From an uncultured Clostridia bacterium (GTDB taxonomy: Bacteria; Bacillota; Clostridia; Christensenellales; Borkfalkiaceae): a stretch of 53,676 nucleotides of DNA. The translations under genes and the position numbers were made by a program. Below are positions 10,265-18,608 of this stretch, piece after piece; position 1 is the stretch's first letter; each line of letters starts with the position of its first letter. Where the stretch lies: contig CALVMB010000001.1 in assembly GCA_944341895.1 (NCBI GenBank), positions 1 to 53,676 on the forward strand, given 5' to 3'. The notes beneath the pieces are model-generated. The model ran no database searches and had not been told where the DNA came from. It was given only the letters and a program-made list of their open reading frames with translations.

Positions 10265-11356
10265 CTACGCCCATTGCGAGGGCATCGTGCGGTTCTTTTT
10301 GAACCACTCGGTATCTTTGAGCAAGGTGTTGTTGTCCGAACAGTTCACCGTCACGCCCTTGCGGTCGGATGTGACGACGATGTTGCCGTTCATGGAAACG
10401 TACCCCTCGGGCGCGTTCTCGTCTCCCAGCGACGTGACGTATACCTGATTGGTGTATTTGGCGACGCGGTCGATCATCGCCTGCGTCGGGAACTGGTTTT
10501 CCACGTTGTCGGTGTATTCGTCCGTACCCGCACAGCAGCACACGCACACGATCTTGGGCTTGATGACGGAGAGCAGACAATCGTTGGACGAAGTCTTGGA
10601 GCCGTGGTGGCCTGCCTTGAACAGTTCCACCTCGGGAAGTTTGTTGTATTCGACGAGGTACTCTTCCCCCTCCTCTTCGAGGTCGCCCGTGAACAGGAAA
10701 TGCTTGTCGCCCTGATTGATCATCAGGCACACCGAATAGTTGTTTTCGTCCTCGCTCCTGTTTTCATAGAAATAGTTGTACAGGATCTCCATCTCGATGC
10801 CGCGCGAAAGTTCGTACACACGTTTGGCGCCGTCCGTCTCGTTCCAGCATTGCAGAGCGGTGTAATGCTTTGCGCCCGCGGCGACTTCCGCATCGCGCTT
10901 TTCCACGTATGTACGGTAGGTCTCCGTCGTCTTGTCCGTCAGCGCGAAGTCGATGATGGTCTCGCACTCGTAGCGGTCGAAGATGCTGGGCGAACTGTTG
11001 CTGCCCGCGAACCCCGCGATGTGGTCCTGGTCGGCATGCGTCGCGATGACGTATTCGAGCACGCCGTCCGTGCAATATTGATCGATGTATTCCGCCGTCG
11101 TGTTTGTGCTGGACGCGCGCGAGCCTGCATCGATGAGAATATCCGTATCGCCCGCCTTGATGTAGATGCTGTCGCCCGTATATTTGTTGCCCAGTTCCAT
11201 GAAATGCATCTGCAGATCACCGCTGACGTATACGTCCCCGCCCTTGGGGCGGCGGATGAGGGTATAGACGGCGAACATGGCGACAAAGCCGATAATCAGC
11301 GCCAGAAAGCAGACGAATATCGTCAGCCCGAGCGAAAACTTTTTGGTCTTAGCCAT
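10265..11356 (-). CDS. Membrane-anchored ComEC/Rec2-type metallo-beta-lactamase
   Basis: This 363-residue protein has one N-terminal membrane anchor (about 11-34). The extracytoplasmic domain carries the ComEC-type metal motif T106-H-A-D-Q-D-H112, with later metal loops FTGDLEEEG and AGHHGSKTSSND. The fold is that of the nuclease-like domain at the C-terminus of ComEC. A separate polypeptide is common in Clostridia and may cut extracellular DNA or a phosphodiester or lipid substrate; the actual substrate is unknown. A cluster VCVCCCAGTD near residue 270 is unusual for an exported protein. The ATG follows GGAGGA and lies inside the end of the upstream gene (8-base overlap), forming a two-gene operon. 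Confidence 0.85.
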   Translation of the reverse strand: MAKTKKFSLGLTIFVCFLALIIGFVAMFAVYTLIRRPKGGDVYVSGDLQMHFMELGNKYTGDSIYIKAGDTDILIDAGSRASSTNTTAEYIDQYCTDGVLEYVIATHADQDHIAGFAGSNSSPSIFDRYECETIIDFALTDKTTETYRTYVEKRDAEVAAGAKHYTALQCWNETDGAKRVYELSRGIEMEILYNYFYENRSEDENNYSVCLMINQGDKHFLFTGDLEEEGEEYLVEYNKLPEVELFKAGHHGSKTSSNDCLLSVIKPKIVCVCCCAGTDEYTDNVENQFPTQAMIDRVAKYTNQVYVTSLGDENAPEGYVSMNGNIVVTSDRKGVTVNCSDNNTLLKDTEWFKKNRTMPSQWA

Positions 11357-11756
11357 TGCGGTAGTCCTCCGCCCCCTCGGGGTTGCCGACGATCACCGTG
11401 CGCACGCGCTGATATTCGCCCCAGCGGATATCCTCGACCGTATAGACGATCTGGTAAATCTCCTCGGCGTTCACGTCGAGTTCGTCGCCGCCGACGGCGA
11501 CCTTTGCGGAAATGTCCCGCCCGAAGGAGACGACGTGCGCGCCCTCTTCGACGTATTCCTCCCCCACGTTCAGCCAGACCACCGATTCGCCGCGCAGGAC
11601 GAATTCGTCGTTTTTTGTCAGATACCGATAGGTAAAAAATCCTGCGGCGGCACCGAGCGCGAGAAAGAGGATCGCCGCCGCGATGGTGGCGGCATGCGTC
11701 TTTTTCACCGCTTTTTTGGCGGCGCGTTCCGCCTTGGATGCAGTCGATTTTGCCAT
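11349..11756 (-). CDS. Membrane protein with a DUF5011-like Ig domain
   Basis: This is a 135-residue protein with a lysine/alanine-rich cytoplasmic head (1-20), one span (about 22-42), and a single extracytoplasmic domain. That domain's pattern, VWLNVGEEYVEEGAHV then YQIVYTVED and VRTVIV, fits the bacterial Ig-like DUF5011 fold. The start ATG has a perfect AGGAGG 6 bases upstream and a strong SigA promoter. Overlap with the metallo-beta-lactamase gene suggests the two proteins form a membrane pair in equal amounts, with the Ig domain acting as scaffold or wall anchor. That pairing is inferred from gene order. Confidence 0.7.
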   Translation of the reverse strand: MAKSTASKAERAAKKAVKKTHAATIAAAILFLALGAAAGFFTYRYLTKNDEFVLRGESVVWLNVGEEYVEEGAHVVSFGRDISAKVAVGGDELDVNAEEIYQIVYTVEDIRWGEYQRVRTVIVGNPEGAEDYRNG

Positions 11757-11776
11757 TGCTACCTCCTTTTCGCTGT

Positions 11777-11805
11777 ATTTTACCATACGCGGCGGCAAAT
11801 GGCAA
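11777..11805 (-). promoter_or_regulatory. SigA promoter of the DUF5011/metallo-beta-lactamase operon
   Basis: TTGCCA (11800-11805), a 17-base spacer and TAAAAT (11777-11782) lie on the minus strand, about 20 bases before the coding start. Confidence 0.85.
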
Positions 11806-11945
11806 CGGTTTTTTTGACCTGACGAACGCGGCAAAAACGCACGAAAAAACCAAAACGCCCGCAAAATACCGAAAAACACTGCCGTCGCAACGGCAAAAGC
11901 GCACAATAAACGCCGAAAAAGCGGCGGACGGCGCGCAAAAACGGC

Positions 11946-11989
11946 AAAAAATAAAAAAAGAGAAACGCGCAGATCGCTCCTTGCGTTTC
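11946..11989 (-). terminator. Intrinsic terminator with no known upstream gene
   Basis: The stem GAAACGC (11962-11968) pairs with GCGTTTC (11983-11989). It is followed on the minus strand by TCTTTTTTTATTTTTT. The proA gene already has its own terminator 340 bases upstream, so this one must serve another transcript. Confidence 0.65.
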
Positions 11990-12140
11990 CCCCTTTTTCT
12001 GCCCCGCCTGCCGTATGTGCGGGGCTTCGGTCTTTTGCATGTCTCGTTCCGATCCTTGCTTTTCCGATACCGCCGCTTTGCAAGCGTGACTGTATATGAA
12101 AGCAACGAATCTGAACTTTGCTTTGCGCATTTGTTTGCGC

Positions 12141-12231
12141 GCTCCGCGTTTTTGCTCTTTCCGTATCCCTGTGCATTTTTGGCACGTCCGCTCCGCGTTT
12201 CCGCTTTGCCCTGTGCCTTTTTTGCACGTCC
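12141..12231. repeat. Two tandem units of 49 and 42 bases
   Basis: Unit one (12141-12189) and unit two (12190-12231) both begin GCTCCGCGTTT and end GCACGTCC. Each contains a 4-base-pair stem (GTGC/GCAC) around an A- or T-rich loop. They abut without spacer. They are too few and too different for CRISPR repeats. Confidence 0.65.
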
Positions 12232-12315
12232 GCACGGCGATTGCAATGTCTGTCCGCCGTTCGCTGCTGACATTCTCAGTATCCGCAATGCGTGGGCGGT
12301 TATGCGCGCGGGCAC

Positions 12316-12362
12316 AAAAAAAACGCCGCAAAGCGGGGTGGCAATTTTTCCCGCCTGCGGCG
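12316..12362 (-). terminator. Terminator of proA
   Basis: Complementary arms CGCCGC (12324-12329) and GCGGCG (12357-12362), extended by an inner CCCGC pairing, are followed on the minus strand by eight T (12316-12323). It begins 18 bases after the stop codon. Confidence 0.88.
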
Positions 12363-12379
12363 CCTTGTTCCGTTGTTTT

Positions 12380-13615
12380 TCAGCCGCGGACCTGACCTTC
12401 GCCGCGGACGCAGTATTTGTACGACGTGAGTTCGCGCAATCCCATCGGACCGCGGGCATGCAGTTTTTGCGTGGAAATGCCCATTTCCGCGCCCAGCCCG
12501 AACTCGAACCCGTCCGTGAAACGGGTGCTCGCGTTGACGTACACGGCGGCGCTGTCCACTTCGGCGAGGAACTTTTCCGCCGCGGCCGCATCCTGCGTGA
12601 CGATGCAGTCGCTGTGATGCGTTCCGTACTTGTTGACGTGCGCGATCGCCTCTTCCACGCCTTCCACGATCTTGACGGAAATTTTCAGCGCGAGGAATTC
12701 GGCATAAAAATCCTCTTCCGACGCCGCCGCGAGATCGGGAAGTATGGCGCGGCACTTTTCGCAGGCGACGATCTCCACGCCCTTTTCGCGCAGCGCCTTC
12801 ACGATCGCGGGAAGGTGCTTTTTGGCAAACGCTTCGTCGATCAGCAGGCTCTCGCAGGCGTTGCACACCGAGGTGCGCTGCGTCTTTGCATTGATGAGGA
12901 TGGGCAGAGCCATGGAAAGATCGGCGCTGTTTTCAAAGTAGATGTGGCAGTTGCCCGTACCCGTCTCGATGATGGGCACCGTCGCGTTTTCCACCGCGTT
13001 GCGGATGAGCGCCGCCCCGCCGCGCGGGATGAGCACGTCCACCACGCCGTTCATGCGCATGAACGCCGTCGCGCCCTCGCGCGAAGTATCCTCGATGAGT
13101 TGGATAAATTCGGGATCGAAGCCCGCGGCGGCGATTGCCTCTTTCATGACGCGCATGACCGCGCGGTTGGAGCAGATCGCATCCTTGCTGCCGCGGAGCA
13201 CCACCGCGTTGCCGCTCTTGATCGCAAGCCCGATCGCATCCGCCGTGACGTTGGGGCGCGCCTCATAAATGATGCCGAGCACGCCCAGCGGCACGCGCAC
13301 GCGCTGCAGGCGCAGGCCGTTGTACAGCGTGCGCTCTTCGAGGATCTCGCCCACCGGGCAGGCGAGCGCGATGAGTTTTTCCAGCCCCGCCGCGATGCCG
13401 TCGATGCGCTTTTCGTCCAGCATGAGCCGATCGACGAATTGCGCGCCGCGCGTGCAACTGAGGATATCCTTCTGATTTTCGGCAATGATCTCGCCCGCAT
13501 GCGCGCGGAGCGCCGCCGCAGACGCGGCGAGCATGGCGTTCATATCCGCCTCGCTCGCCATGGCGATGGACGCCCTGTGTTCTTTGGCGAGCAGACAAGT
13601 TTCGGCTACCGTCAT
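12380..13615 (-). CDS. proA: Gamma-glutamyl phosphate reductase
   Basis: ProA reduces gamma-glutamyl phosphate to the semialdehyde in proline synthesis, using NADPH. At 411 residues it has the expected length. The aldehyde-dehydrogenase-type active cysteine is C251 in TSVCNACESLL, and the cofactor loop GSKDAICSN and the C-terminal GLGAEMGISTQ block are present. The ATG follows AAAAGGAGAG. The usual partner proB is not adjacent: yebC lies 93 bases upstream and a terminator follows, so proA is separated from the kinase. The 93-base gap contains a perfect 14-base palindrome (13655-13668). Confidence 0.97.
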   Translation of the reverse strand: MTVAETCLLAKEHRASIAMASEADMNAMLAASAAALRAHAGEIIAENQKDILSCTRGAQFVDRLMLDEKRIDGIAAGLEKLIALACPVGEILEERTLYNGLRLQRVRVPLGVLGIIYEARPNVTADAIGLAIKSGNAVVLRGSKDAICSNRAVMRVMKEAIAAAGFDPEFIQLIEDTSREGATAFMRMNGVVDVLIPRGGAALIRNAVENATVPIIETGTGNCHIYFENSADLSMALPILINAKTQRTSVCNACESLLIDEAFAKKHLPAIVKALREKGVEIVACEKCRAILPDLAAASEEDFYAEFLALKISVKIVEGVEEAIAHVNKYGTHHSDCIVTQDAAAAEKFLAEVDSAAVYVNASTRFTDGFEFGLGAEMGISTQKLHARGPMGLRELTSYKYCVRGEGQVRG

Positions 13616-13708
13616 TTGCTCTCTCCTTTTCGGTTTTTTGCGCGATTCTGCCGCGCATAGTACTATGCAAACGGCAAAACCGACCTGGTTTTGGGAAGAA
13701 TGCGGGGG

Positions 13709-14449
13709 TCAGTCCTCTTCTTCCTCTTCGGGCAGGTCGACGTTGTGGTACACGTCCTGCACGTCGTCCAGTTCGTCCAGTTTGTCCAGAAGTTTCATGA
13801 ACTTTTCGACGTTCTCGTCCGAAAGGGTGATCTTGCTCTGCGGGATCATTCGCACGTCCGCTTCTAAGAAGGACAGCCCTTTCCCTTCGAGGTATTTGCG
13901 CACCTGCGAAAACGCCGCGGGCGACGTGTAGATCTCGAACACATCGTCCAAAGTGACGATGTCGTCCGCGCCCGCCTCGATGGCGTACTCGGTGAGCGTG
14001 TCCTCGTCCAGTTCGAGCGTTCGCTCGACGACGATCAGCCCCTTGTTGTCGAACATGTACGAAACGCAGCCCGCGTTGCCCATTTCGCCGCCGCACTTGG
14101 CAAGCGTGCTGCGCACGTCGCCAGCGGTGCGGTTCTTGTTGTCCGTCAGCGTGCTGATGATCAGCGCCGAACCGCCCACGCCGTAGCCTTCGTAGATGAG
14201 CGTCTCGAAGTTGGCGGAATCCGATTCCCCCGCCGCCTTTTTGATGCAGCGCAGGATGTTGTCGTTGGGCATGTTGTTCGCCTTCGCCTTGGCGATGGCG
14301 TCGGCAAGTTTGCTGTTGGTATCGGGGTTGGGATTGCCCTTCGCCGCGACGGCGATCTCCCTGCCCAGTTTTGTGAACACGCGGCCGCGCGCGGCGTCCG
14401 CCTTGCCCTTCTTTGCCTGAATGTTATGCCATTTGCTGTGTCCTGACAT
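13709..14449 (-). CDS. yebC: YebC/PmpR family protein
   Basis: This 246-residue protein has the signature start MSGHSKWHNIQAKKGKAD. YebC proteins bind ribosomes or DNA; recent work ties them to translation of proline stretches, older work to transcription control. Domain order is normal (N-terminal helical bundle, then two alpha-beta domains). An acidic tail (DLPEEEEED) closes the protein. The ATG has AGGAGA 8 bases upstream and follows the methylase gene by 27 bases, so the two are probably cotranscribed. Confidence 0.95.
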   Translation of the reverse strand: MSGHSKWHNIQAKKGKADAARGRVFTKLGREIAVAAKGNPNPDTNSKLADAIAKAKANNMPNDNILRCIKKAAGESDSANFETLIYEGYGVGGSALIISTLTDNKNRTAGDVRSTLAKCGGEMGNAGCVSYMFDNKGLIVVERTLELDEDTLTEYAIEAGADDIVTLDDVFEIYTSPAAFSQVRKYLEGKGLSFLEADVRMIPQSKITLSDENVEKFMKLLDKLDELDDVQDVYHNVDLPEEEEED

Positions 14450-14476
14450 GAATGTATCTCCTGAAAAATGGTTTCC

Positions 14477-15217
14477 TTATGCTTTGCGCGACGCGAGCAC
14501 ATACATGAGAATGCCCGCCGAGACCGCCGCATTGAGGCTCTCGCACTCCGCGCGCATGGGGATGCGCACCGTGTCCGCGCACATCCCTCGCACCGCCGCG
14601 CTGACGCCGTTGGCTTCGTTGCCGATAACGAGACAAAAACGCGCCGGCGGCGCATATGCAAACACGTCCTCCCCCGCCATATCCGCACACAGGAACGGGA
14701 TCCCGTGCAGGGCGGAAAACAGTTCCGCATCCTCCCCGCAATGCAGGCGGACGAAGAACACGCCGCTCATCGCCGCGCGCACGCATTTGGGCGCGAACGG
14801 ATCGGCGCAGCCGCGCAGGTAAATATCCGTATACCCCGCGGCGTTCGCCGTGCGCAGGATGGTGCCCAGGTTGCCCGGGTCGGCGACGCCGTCCAGCAGG
14901 AGCGCGTCCCCCTGCGGGGGCAGGCATTCCGCGGGCGGGATGCGCAGCACCGCGAGCACGCCCTGCGGCGCCTGTTCGTCGCTCAGTTTGGCAAAGACGC
15001 TTTCCGAGACGGTGACGACCTTGTCCTCGGGCACGAAACATACGCCCGCGTACTTTTCGGTGCGGACGACGCGCAGGATGTCCGCGCCTCCCGCGGCGGC
15101 TTCGCGCAACTGTTTGACGCCCTCGATCAGATACGCGCCCGCGGCGCGCCTGCCCTTTTTCTCTTTCAGGGCGGCGATCTCTTTGACGATGGGATTGTTT
15201 CTCGACGTGATCAGCAT
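14477..15217 (-). CDS. SpoU/TrmH-family RNA 2'-O-ribose methyltransferase
   Basis: This is a 246-residue SPOUT methylase acting on tRNA or 23S rRNA. The N-terminal substrate-binding domain starts LITSRNNPIVKEIAALKEKK. The knotted catalytic domain shows motif 1 around NLGTILRTANAAGY, motif 2 IGNEANGVS and motif 3 LNAAVSAGILMY, the SAM-binding trefoil. The start ATG at 15215-15217 has only a distant AAGAAGG site, part of the rplT terminator hairpin, so translation start may be weak. The exact target nucleotide cannot be read from the sequence. Confidence 0.93.
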   Translation of the reverse strand: MLITSRNNPIVKEIAALKEKKGRRAAGAYLIEGVKQLREAAAGGADILRVVRTEKYAGVCFVPEDKVVTVSESVFAKLSDEQAPQGVLAVLRIPPAECLPPQGDALLLDGVADPGNLGTILRTANAAGYTDIYLRGCADPFAPKCVRAAMSGVFFVRLHCGEDAELFSALHGIPFLCADMAGEDVFAYAPPARFCLVIGNEANGVSAAVRGMCADTVRIPMRAECESLNAAVSAGILMYVLASRKA

Positions 15218-15230
15218 CGCATGAATACGC

Positions 15231-15256
15231 AAAAACCTTCTTGCGGACAAGAAGGT
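15231..15256 (-). terminator. Terminator of the infC-rpmI-rplT operon
   Basis: A 9-base-pair stem (ACCTTCTTG at 15235-15243 and its complement at 15248-15256) with loop CGGA is followed on the minus strand by TTTTT. The downstream methylase starts 14 bases after the U run, so some read-through into it is plausible. Confidence 0.85.
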
Positions 15257-15267
15257 CTTTGGAATGG

Positions 15268-15621
15268 TTAGGCGTTCGCCGCTTTGGCTTTTTCGGCAAG
15301 TGCCGCAAAGGCGGCGGAATCGCTGACGGCGATCTCCGCGAGCACCTTTCTGTTCAGATCGATCCCGGCGACCTTCAGGCCGTGCATGAATTTGCTGTAC
15401 GACAGCCCGTTCTGCCTTGCCGCCGCGTTGATGCGGGCGATCCACAGGCTGCGGAAATCGCGTTTGCGGTTCTTCCTGCCGACGTACGCATACATCAGCG
15501 ATTTCATCACCGCTTCGCGGGCGATCCTGTACGATTTGCTCTTGGAACCGAAGTACCCTTTGGAAAGTTTGAAGATCTTTCTGCGCTTTTTGACAGCGTT
15601 GACTCCTCTTTTAATACGCAT
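15268..15621 (-). CDS. rplT: 50S ribosomal protein L20
   Basis: This 117-residue protein has the family start [19 protein letters not shown] and the conserved [19 protein letters not shown] block. L20 binds 23S rRNA early in 50S assembly and, in Firmicutes and E. coli, represses its own operon. It lies 27 bases after rpmI with AAGGAG before the ATG. It is the last gene of the infC operon. Confidence 0.98.
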   Translation of the reverse strand: MRIKRGVNAVKKRRKIFKLSKGYFGSKSKSYRIAREAVMKSLMYAYVGRKNRKRDFRSLWIARINAAARQNGLSYSKFMHGLKVAGIDLNRKVLAEIAVSDSAAFAALAEKAKAANA

Positions 15622-15648
15622 GACCGTTTCTCCTTGTTATGACGAAAT

Positions 15649-15849
15649 TTACTGTTTGTAGGGAATCATGTTGCGGACCGTCGCTTCCTGCGTTTCGTTC
15701 ACGAACGCGGTCTGGCGCAGGCTTCTCTTGCGCTTCCTGGTCTTGTCCCCGGTTTTATGGTTTTTTCCCGACTGGGCTCTCTTGACTTTGCCCGTTCCGG
15801 TGATGTCGAAACGTTTTTTGGAGCCGCTGTGCGATTTCTGTTTAGGCAT
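15649..15849 (-). CDS. rpmI: 50S ribosomal protein L35
   Basis: This 66-residue, highly basic protein starts MPKQKSHSGSKKRF and contains the family core KRAQSGKNHKTGDKTRKRKR. It sits 65 bases after infC with GGAGG upstream of the ATG. It is a 50S subunit component. Confidence 0.98.
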   Translation of the reverse strand: MPKQKSHSGSKKRFDITGTGKVKRAQSGKNHKTGDKTRKRKRSLRQTAFVNETQEATVRNMIPYKQ

Positions 15850-15914
15850 TTTGTTTTCCTCCGAAATTTATTTCTCCGAAGCGGAGCCGTGCGGCATGCA
15901 CCGCACGGTCGCCG

Positions 15915-16439
15915 TTACGATCGGGTGTCTTGTTTGGCGGGCGAGAGCATCATCGTGATGTTGCGCCCTTCGTTGGCAGGCTTTTTGTCCTGCACCGCCT
16001 TCCCTTCCAGCATCGAAAAAAAGTTGTTCATGACCTCGACGCCCAGCCCGGGGTGCGCGTTCTGCCTGCCGCGCAGGCGGATGGAGACCATGACTTTGTT
16101 CCCCGCTTCCAAAAACTTCTGCGCCTGGCGCAGTTTGACGTTGAGGTCGCCCGTGTCGATGGTCATCGACAGGCGGACTTCCTTTACTTCCATCACTTTC
16201 TGGTTGCGGCGGGATTCTTTTTCCTTTTTGCCCTGTTCGAATCTGAACTTGCCGTAATCCATGATCTTGCACACTGGCGGGTTCGCCGTGGGCGAGATCT
16301 TCACCAAATCCAGGTCCTTTTCCTCGGCGAGGCGCAGGGCAGCGTACGAACTCATGATGCCGAGTTGCTGGCCGTCGGCGCCGATCACTCTCACTTCCTG
16401 ATCGCGGATCTCTCCGTTCACCTGATGCTGGTCTTTAAT
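15915..16439 (-). CDS. infC: Translation initiation factor IF-3, ATT start
   Basis: IF-3 keeps 30S subunits free and checks start-codon pairing. The N-terminal domain (EIRDQEVRVIGADGQQLG) and C-terminal domain (RLRGRQNAHPGLG) are intact. I place the start at ATT 16437-16439: AGGAAGG lies 9 bases upstream, and a rare AUU start is the classic self-regulating feature of infC, because IF-3 rejects it. A GTG at 16419-16421 is in frame but lacks any ribosome site. With ATT the product has 174 residues. A leader of about 180 bases with an attenuator precedes it. Confidence 0.95.
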   Translation of the reverse strand: MKDQHQVNGEIRDQEVRVIGADGQQLGIMSSYAALRLAEEKDLDLVKISPTANPPVCKIMDYGKFRFEQGKKEKESRRNQKVMEVKEVRLSMTIDTGDLNVKLRQAQKFLEAGNKVMVSIRLRGRQNAHPGLGVEVMNNFFSMLEGKAVQDKKPANEGRNITMMLSPAKQDTRS

Positions 16440-16485
16440 CTTGGTTTACCTTCCTTATACCGATATTTTGCAGGGCGCGGGCGGC

Positions 16486-16519
16486 AAAAAACGAGCGGGA
16501 CCCGCAAAAGTCCCGCTCG
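16486..16519 (-). terminator. Leader attenuator upstream of infC
   Basis: A perfect 10-base-pair stem (CGAGCGGGAC at 16492-16501 and its complement at 16510-16519) is followed on the minus strand by GTTTTTT. It lies between the infC promoter and start, so it must act as an attenuator. A second small hairpin (16534-16550) precedes it and may join an antiterminator. In Bacillus the equivalent leader responds to L20. Confidence 0.85.
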
Positions 16520-16628
16520 CAACAATCCGAAAAGAAGCCCACAAAAGGCTTTGATTTGATTCGATCGTTTCGGCACATGCAAGCGCGATTGCCGCATGGC
16601 GAGAAGGGGCTCTTCTGCTTTCCGAAAT

Positions 16629-16657
16629 ATATTACCAGAAAATTTGCCGCATGTCAA
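16629..16657 (-). promoter_or_regulatory. SigA promoter of the infC operon
   Basis: A perfect TTGACA (16652-16657), a 17-base spacer and TAATAT (16629-16634) lie on the minus strand. The -35 box lies 11 bases past the thrS stop codon. The transcript start is expected near 16622. Confidence 0.92.
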
Positions 16658-16667
16658 ACGATTTTGC

Positions 16668-18575
16668 TCAGAAAATCGTCTTTTCTTCGTCCTCTTTCTT
16701 TACGCGCGCCGCAAATTCGGCAAGAGGCATGGAACCGATGTCCCCTTTCTCGCGCATGCGGACCGCCACGGTGCCCTCTTCCTTTTCCTTGTCGCCGACG
16801 ATCAGCATGTAGGGCAGTTTTTCCAGTTGCGCTTCGCGGATCTTGTAGCCGATCTTTTCGTTGCGCGTATCCGTTTCCGCGCGCAGCCCCGCCGCTTTGA
16901 GCGTCTCCTCCACCTTCTTCGCATAGTCCATGGATTTATCGGACACGGGCAGAATCTTGACCTGCACGGGCGCCAGCCACACGGGGAACTTGCCCGCATA
17001 GTGCTCGATGAGGATGCCGATGAAGCGCTCGATGGAGCCGAACACGACGCGGTGGATCATGATCGGGCGGTGCTTCTGCCCGTCCTCGCCCGTGTATTCC
17101 GCCTCGAAGCGCTGGGGCAGTTGGAAATCCAGTTGGATGGTGCCGCACTGCCACGTTCTGCCGATGGAGTCGGTCAGGTGGAAGTCGATCTTGGGGCCGT
17201 AGAATGCGCCGTCCCCCTCGTTCACCGCGTACGGCAGGCCGAGTTCGTCCAGCGCGGTGCGCAGAGCGCTCGTCGCGTTTTCCCAATCCTCGTCGCTGCC
17301 CATGCTGTTTTCGGGGCGGGTGGAGAGTTCGACGTGGTATTTGAAGCCGAACAGCGTGTACACCTCGTTGATGATGCGCACGACGCCCTTGATCTCCTGC
17401 GTGATCTGCTCGGGGAGCATGAAGATGTGCGCATCGTCCTGCGTGAAGCAGCGCACGCGCATCAGTCCGTGCAGTTGCCCGCTCTTTTCGTGGCGGTGCA
17501 CGATGCCCAGTTCGCCCATGCGGATGGGCAGATCTTTGTAACTGTGCGGGGTCAGTTTGTACACGAGCATGCCGCCCGGGCAGTTCATGGGCTTGATGGC
17601 GCAGTCCTCGCCGTCGATCTTGGTCGTGTACATGTTCTCTTTGTAATGATCCCAGTGCCCGCTCGTCTCCCACAGACTGCGGTTGAGAATGATGGGCGTC
17701 TGCACCTCGACATAGCCCTCGCGGCGGTGCAGTTGCCGCCAGTAGTCGATCAGGATATTTTTGAGCACCATGCCCTTGGGGAGGAAGAACGGGAATCCCT
17801 TGCCCTCGTTGAGCAGGGCGAACAGCCCCAGTTCCTTGCCCAGTTTGGTATGGTCGCGCTTTTTCGCCTCTTCCAGCATGGTGAAATAGGCGTCCATCTC
17901 GTCCTTTTTGGCGAACGCCGTGCCGTAGATGCGGGTGAGCATCTTGTTCTTTTCGTTGCCGCGCCAGTACGCGCCCGCAATGCTGGTGAGTTTGAACGCC
18001 TTGATCTTGCCGGTGGAAGGCAGATGCGGGCCGCGGCACAGGTCGGTGAACTGACCCTGTTTATAGAAGGAGATTTCCTCCCCTGCGGGCAGGTCCTTGA
18101 TGAGTTCGACCTTGTATTTTTCCGAATACTTGGTCATGAGTTTGATCGCCTCGTCGCGCGGGAGCGTGAAGCGTTCGACGGGCAGATTGCTCTTGATGAT
18201 GTTGCGCATCTCCGCCTCGATCTTGTCCAGATCTTCCTGCGTGATGGGCGTCTTGAAATCGATGTCGTAATAAAAACCGTTGTCGATGGTCGGCCCGATC
18301 GCCAGTTTGCAGGTCGGATAAATGGATTTGACCGCCTGCGCGAGCACATGCGCGGCGGTGTGGCGGTAGACGTCCAGCCCCTCGCGGTCCTTGAGCGTGA
18401 CGATCTCGACCTCGGCGTCCTCTTCCACGACGTGCGCGAGGTCGACGAGTTTTCCGTTCACCTTGGCGGCGACGGCGTTCCTTGCCAGCCCTTCGCTGAT
18501 GCTCTGGGCGATCTCTTTGCAGGAGACTGCGGACGAAAATTCCTTTTTGTCCCCTCCCTTGAGCGTGATGATCAT
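16668..18575 (-). CDS. thrS: Threonyl-tRNA synthetase
   Basis: This class II synthetase has 635 residues. The domains in order are TGS (1-60), the editing domain with HTAAHVLAQ and CRGPHL (about 65-225), the catalytic core with motif 2 VHRHEKSGQLHGLMRVRCF and the zinc-site NCPGGM, and the C-terminal anticodon-binding domain. The ATG has GGGAGG 8 bases upstream. It is preceded by a complete T-box leader and its own SigA promoter, so expression should rise when uncharged tRNA-Thr accumulates. No terminator lies between thrS and the infC promoter, so transcripts may run on into infC. Confidence 0.98.
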   Translation of the reverse strand: MIITLKGGDKKEFSSAVSCKEIAQSISEGLARNAVAAKVNGKLVDLAHVVEEDAEVEIVTLKDREGLDVYRHTAAHVLAQAVKSIYPTCKLAIGPTIDNGFYYDIDFKTPITQEDLDKIEAEMRNIIKSNLPVERFTLPRDEAIKLMTKYSEKYKVELIKDLPAGEEISFYKQGQFTDLCRGPHLPSTGKIKAFKLTSIAGAYWRGNEKNKMLTRIYGTAFAKKDEMDAYFTMLEEAKKRDHTKLGKELGLFALLNEGKGFPFFLPKGMVLKNILIDYWRQLHRREGYVEVQTPIILNRSLWETSGHWDHYKENMYTTKIDGEDCAIKPMNCPGGMLVYKLTPHSYKDLPIRMGELGIVHRHEKSGQLHGLMRVRCFTQDDAHIFMLPEQITQEIKGVVRIINEVYTLFGFKYHVELSTRPENSMGSDEDWENATSALRTALDELGLPYAVNEGDGAFYGPKIDFHLTDSIGRTWQCGTIQLDFQLPQRFEAEYTGEDGQKHRPIMIHRVVFGSIERFIGILIEHYAGKFPVWLAPVQVKILPVSDKSMDYAKKVEETLKAAGLRAETDTRNEKIGYKIREAQLEKLPYMLIVGDKEKEEGTVAVRMREKGDIGSMPLAEFAARVKKEDEEKTIF

Positions 18576-18608
18576 CTTTCATTCCTCCCGTTTGTAGCGT
18601 TGCGTAAT

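Larger units (their letters stand above)
11946..12310 (-). ncRNA. Candidate structured RNA in a gene-free gap
   Basis: The 623 bases between the DUF5011-like gene and proA hold no convincing protein gene on either strand. Read on the minus strand from about 12310, the stretch shows two tandem stem-loop units (12141-12231), a stem AAAGCAA/TTGCTTT near 12095-12125, a 7-base-pair GCCCCGC hairpin (12001-12025), and a stem GAAACGC/GCGTTTC followed by a long U tract. That order of helices ending in a terminator is how a small RNA or a long 5' leader looks. No clear promoter was found, and it matches no RNA family I recognise (not tmRNA, RNase P, SRP or 6S). Confidence 0.3.

Noticed and set aside
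12096-12395. 99-codon plus-strand frame in the gene-free gap
   Set aside because: It has no ribosome site, runs through the proA terminator and over the tandem units, and has no recognisable protein pattern.
13655-13668. Palindrome GCATAGTACTATGC and similar GCATAGTACT strings near 24331 and 48153
   Set aside because: The copy at 24331 lies inside a coding frame, the copy at 48153 is only half of the palindrome, and spacing and context differ. Chance is enough to explain it.
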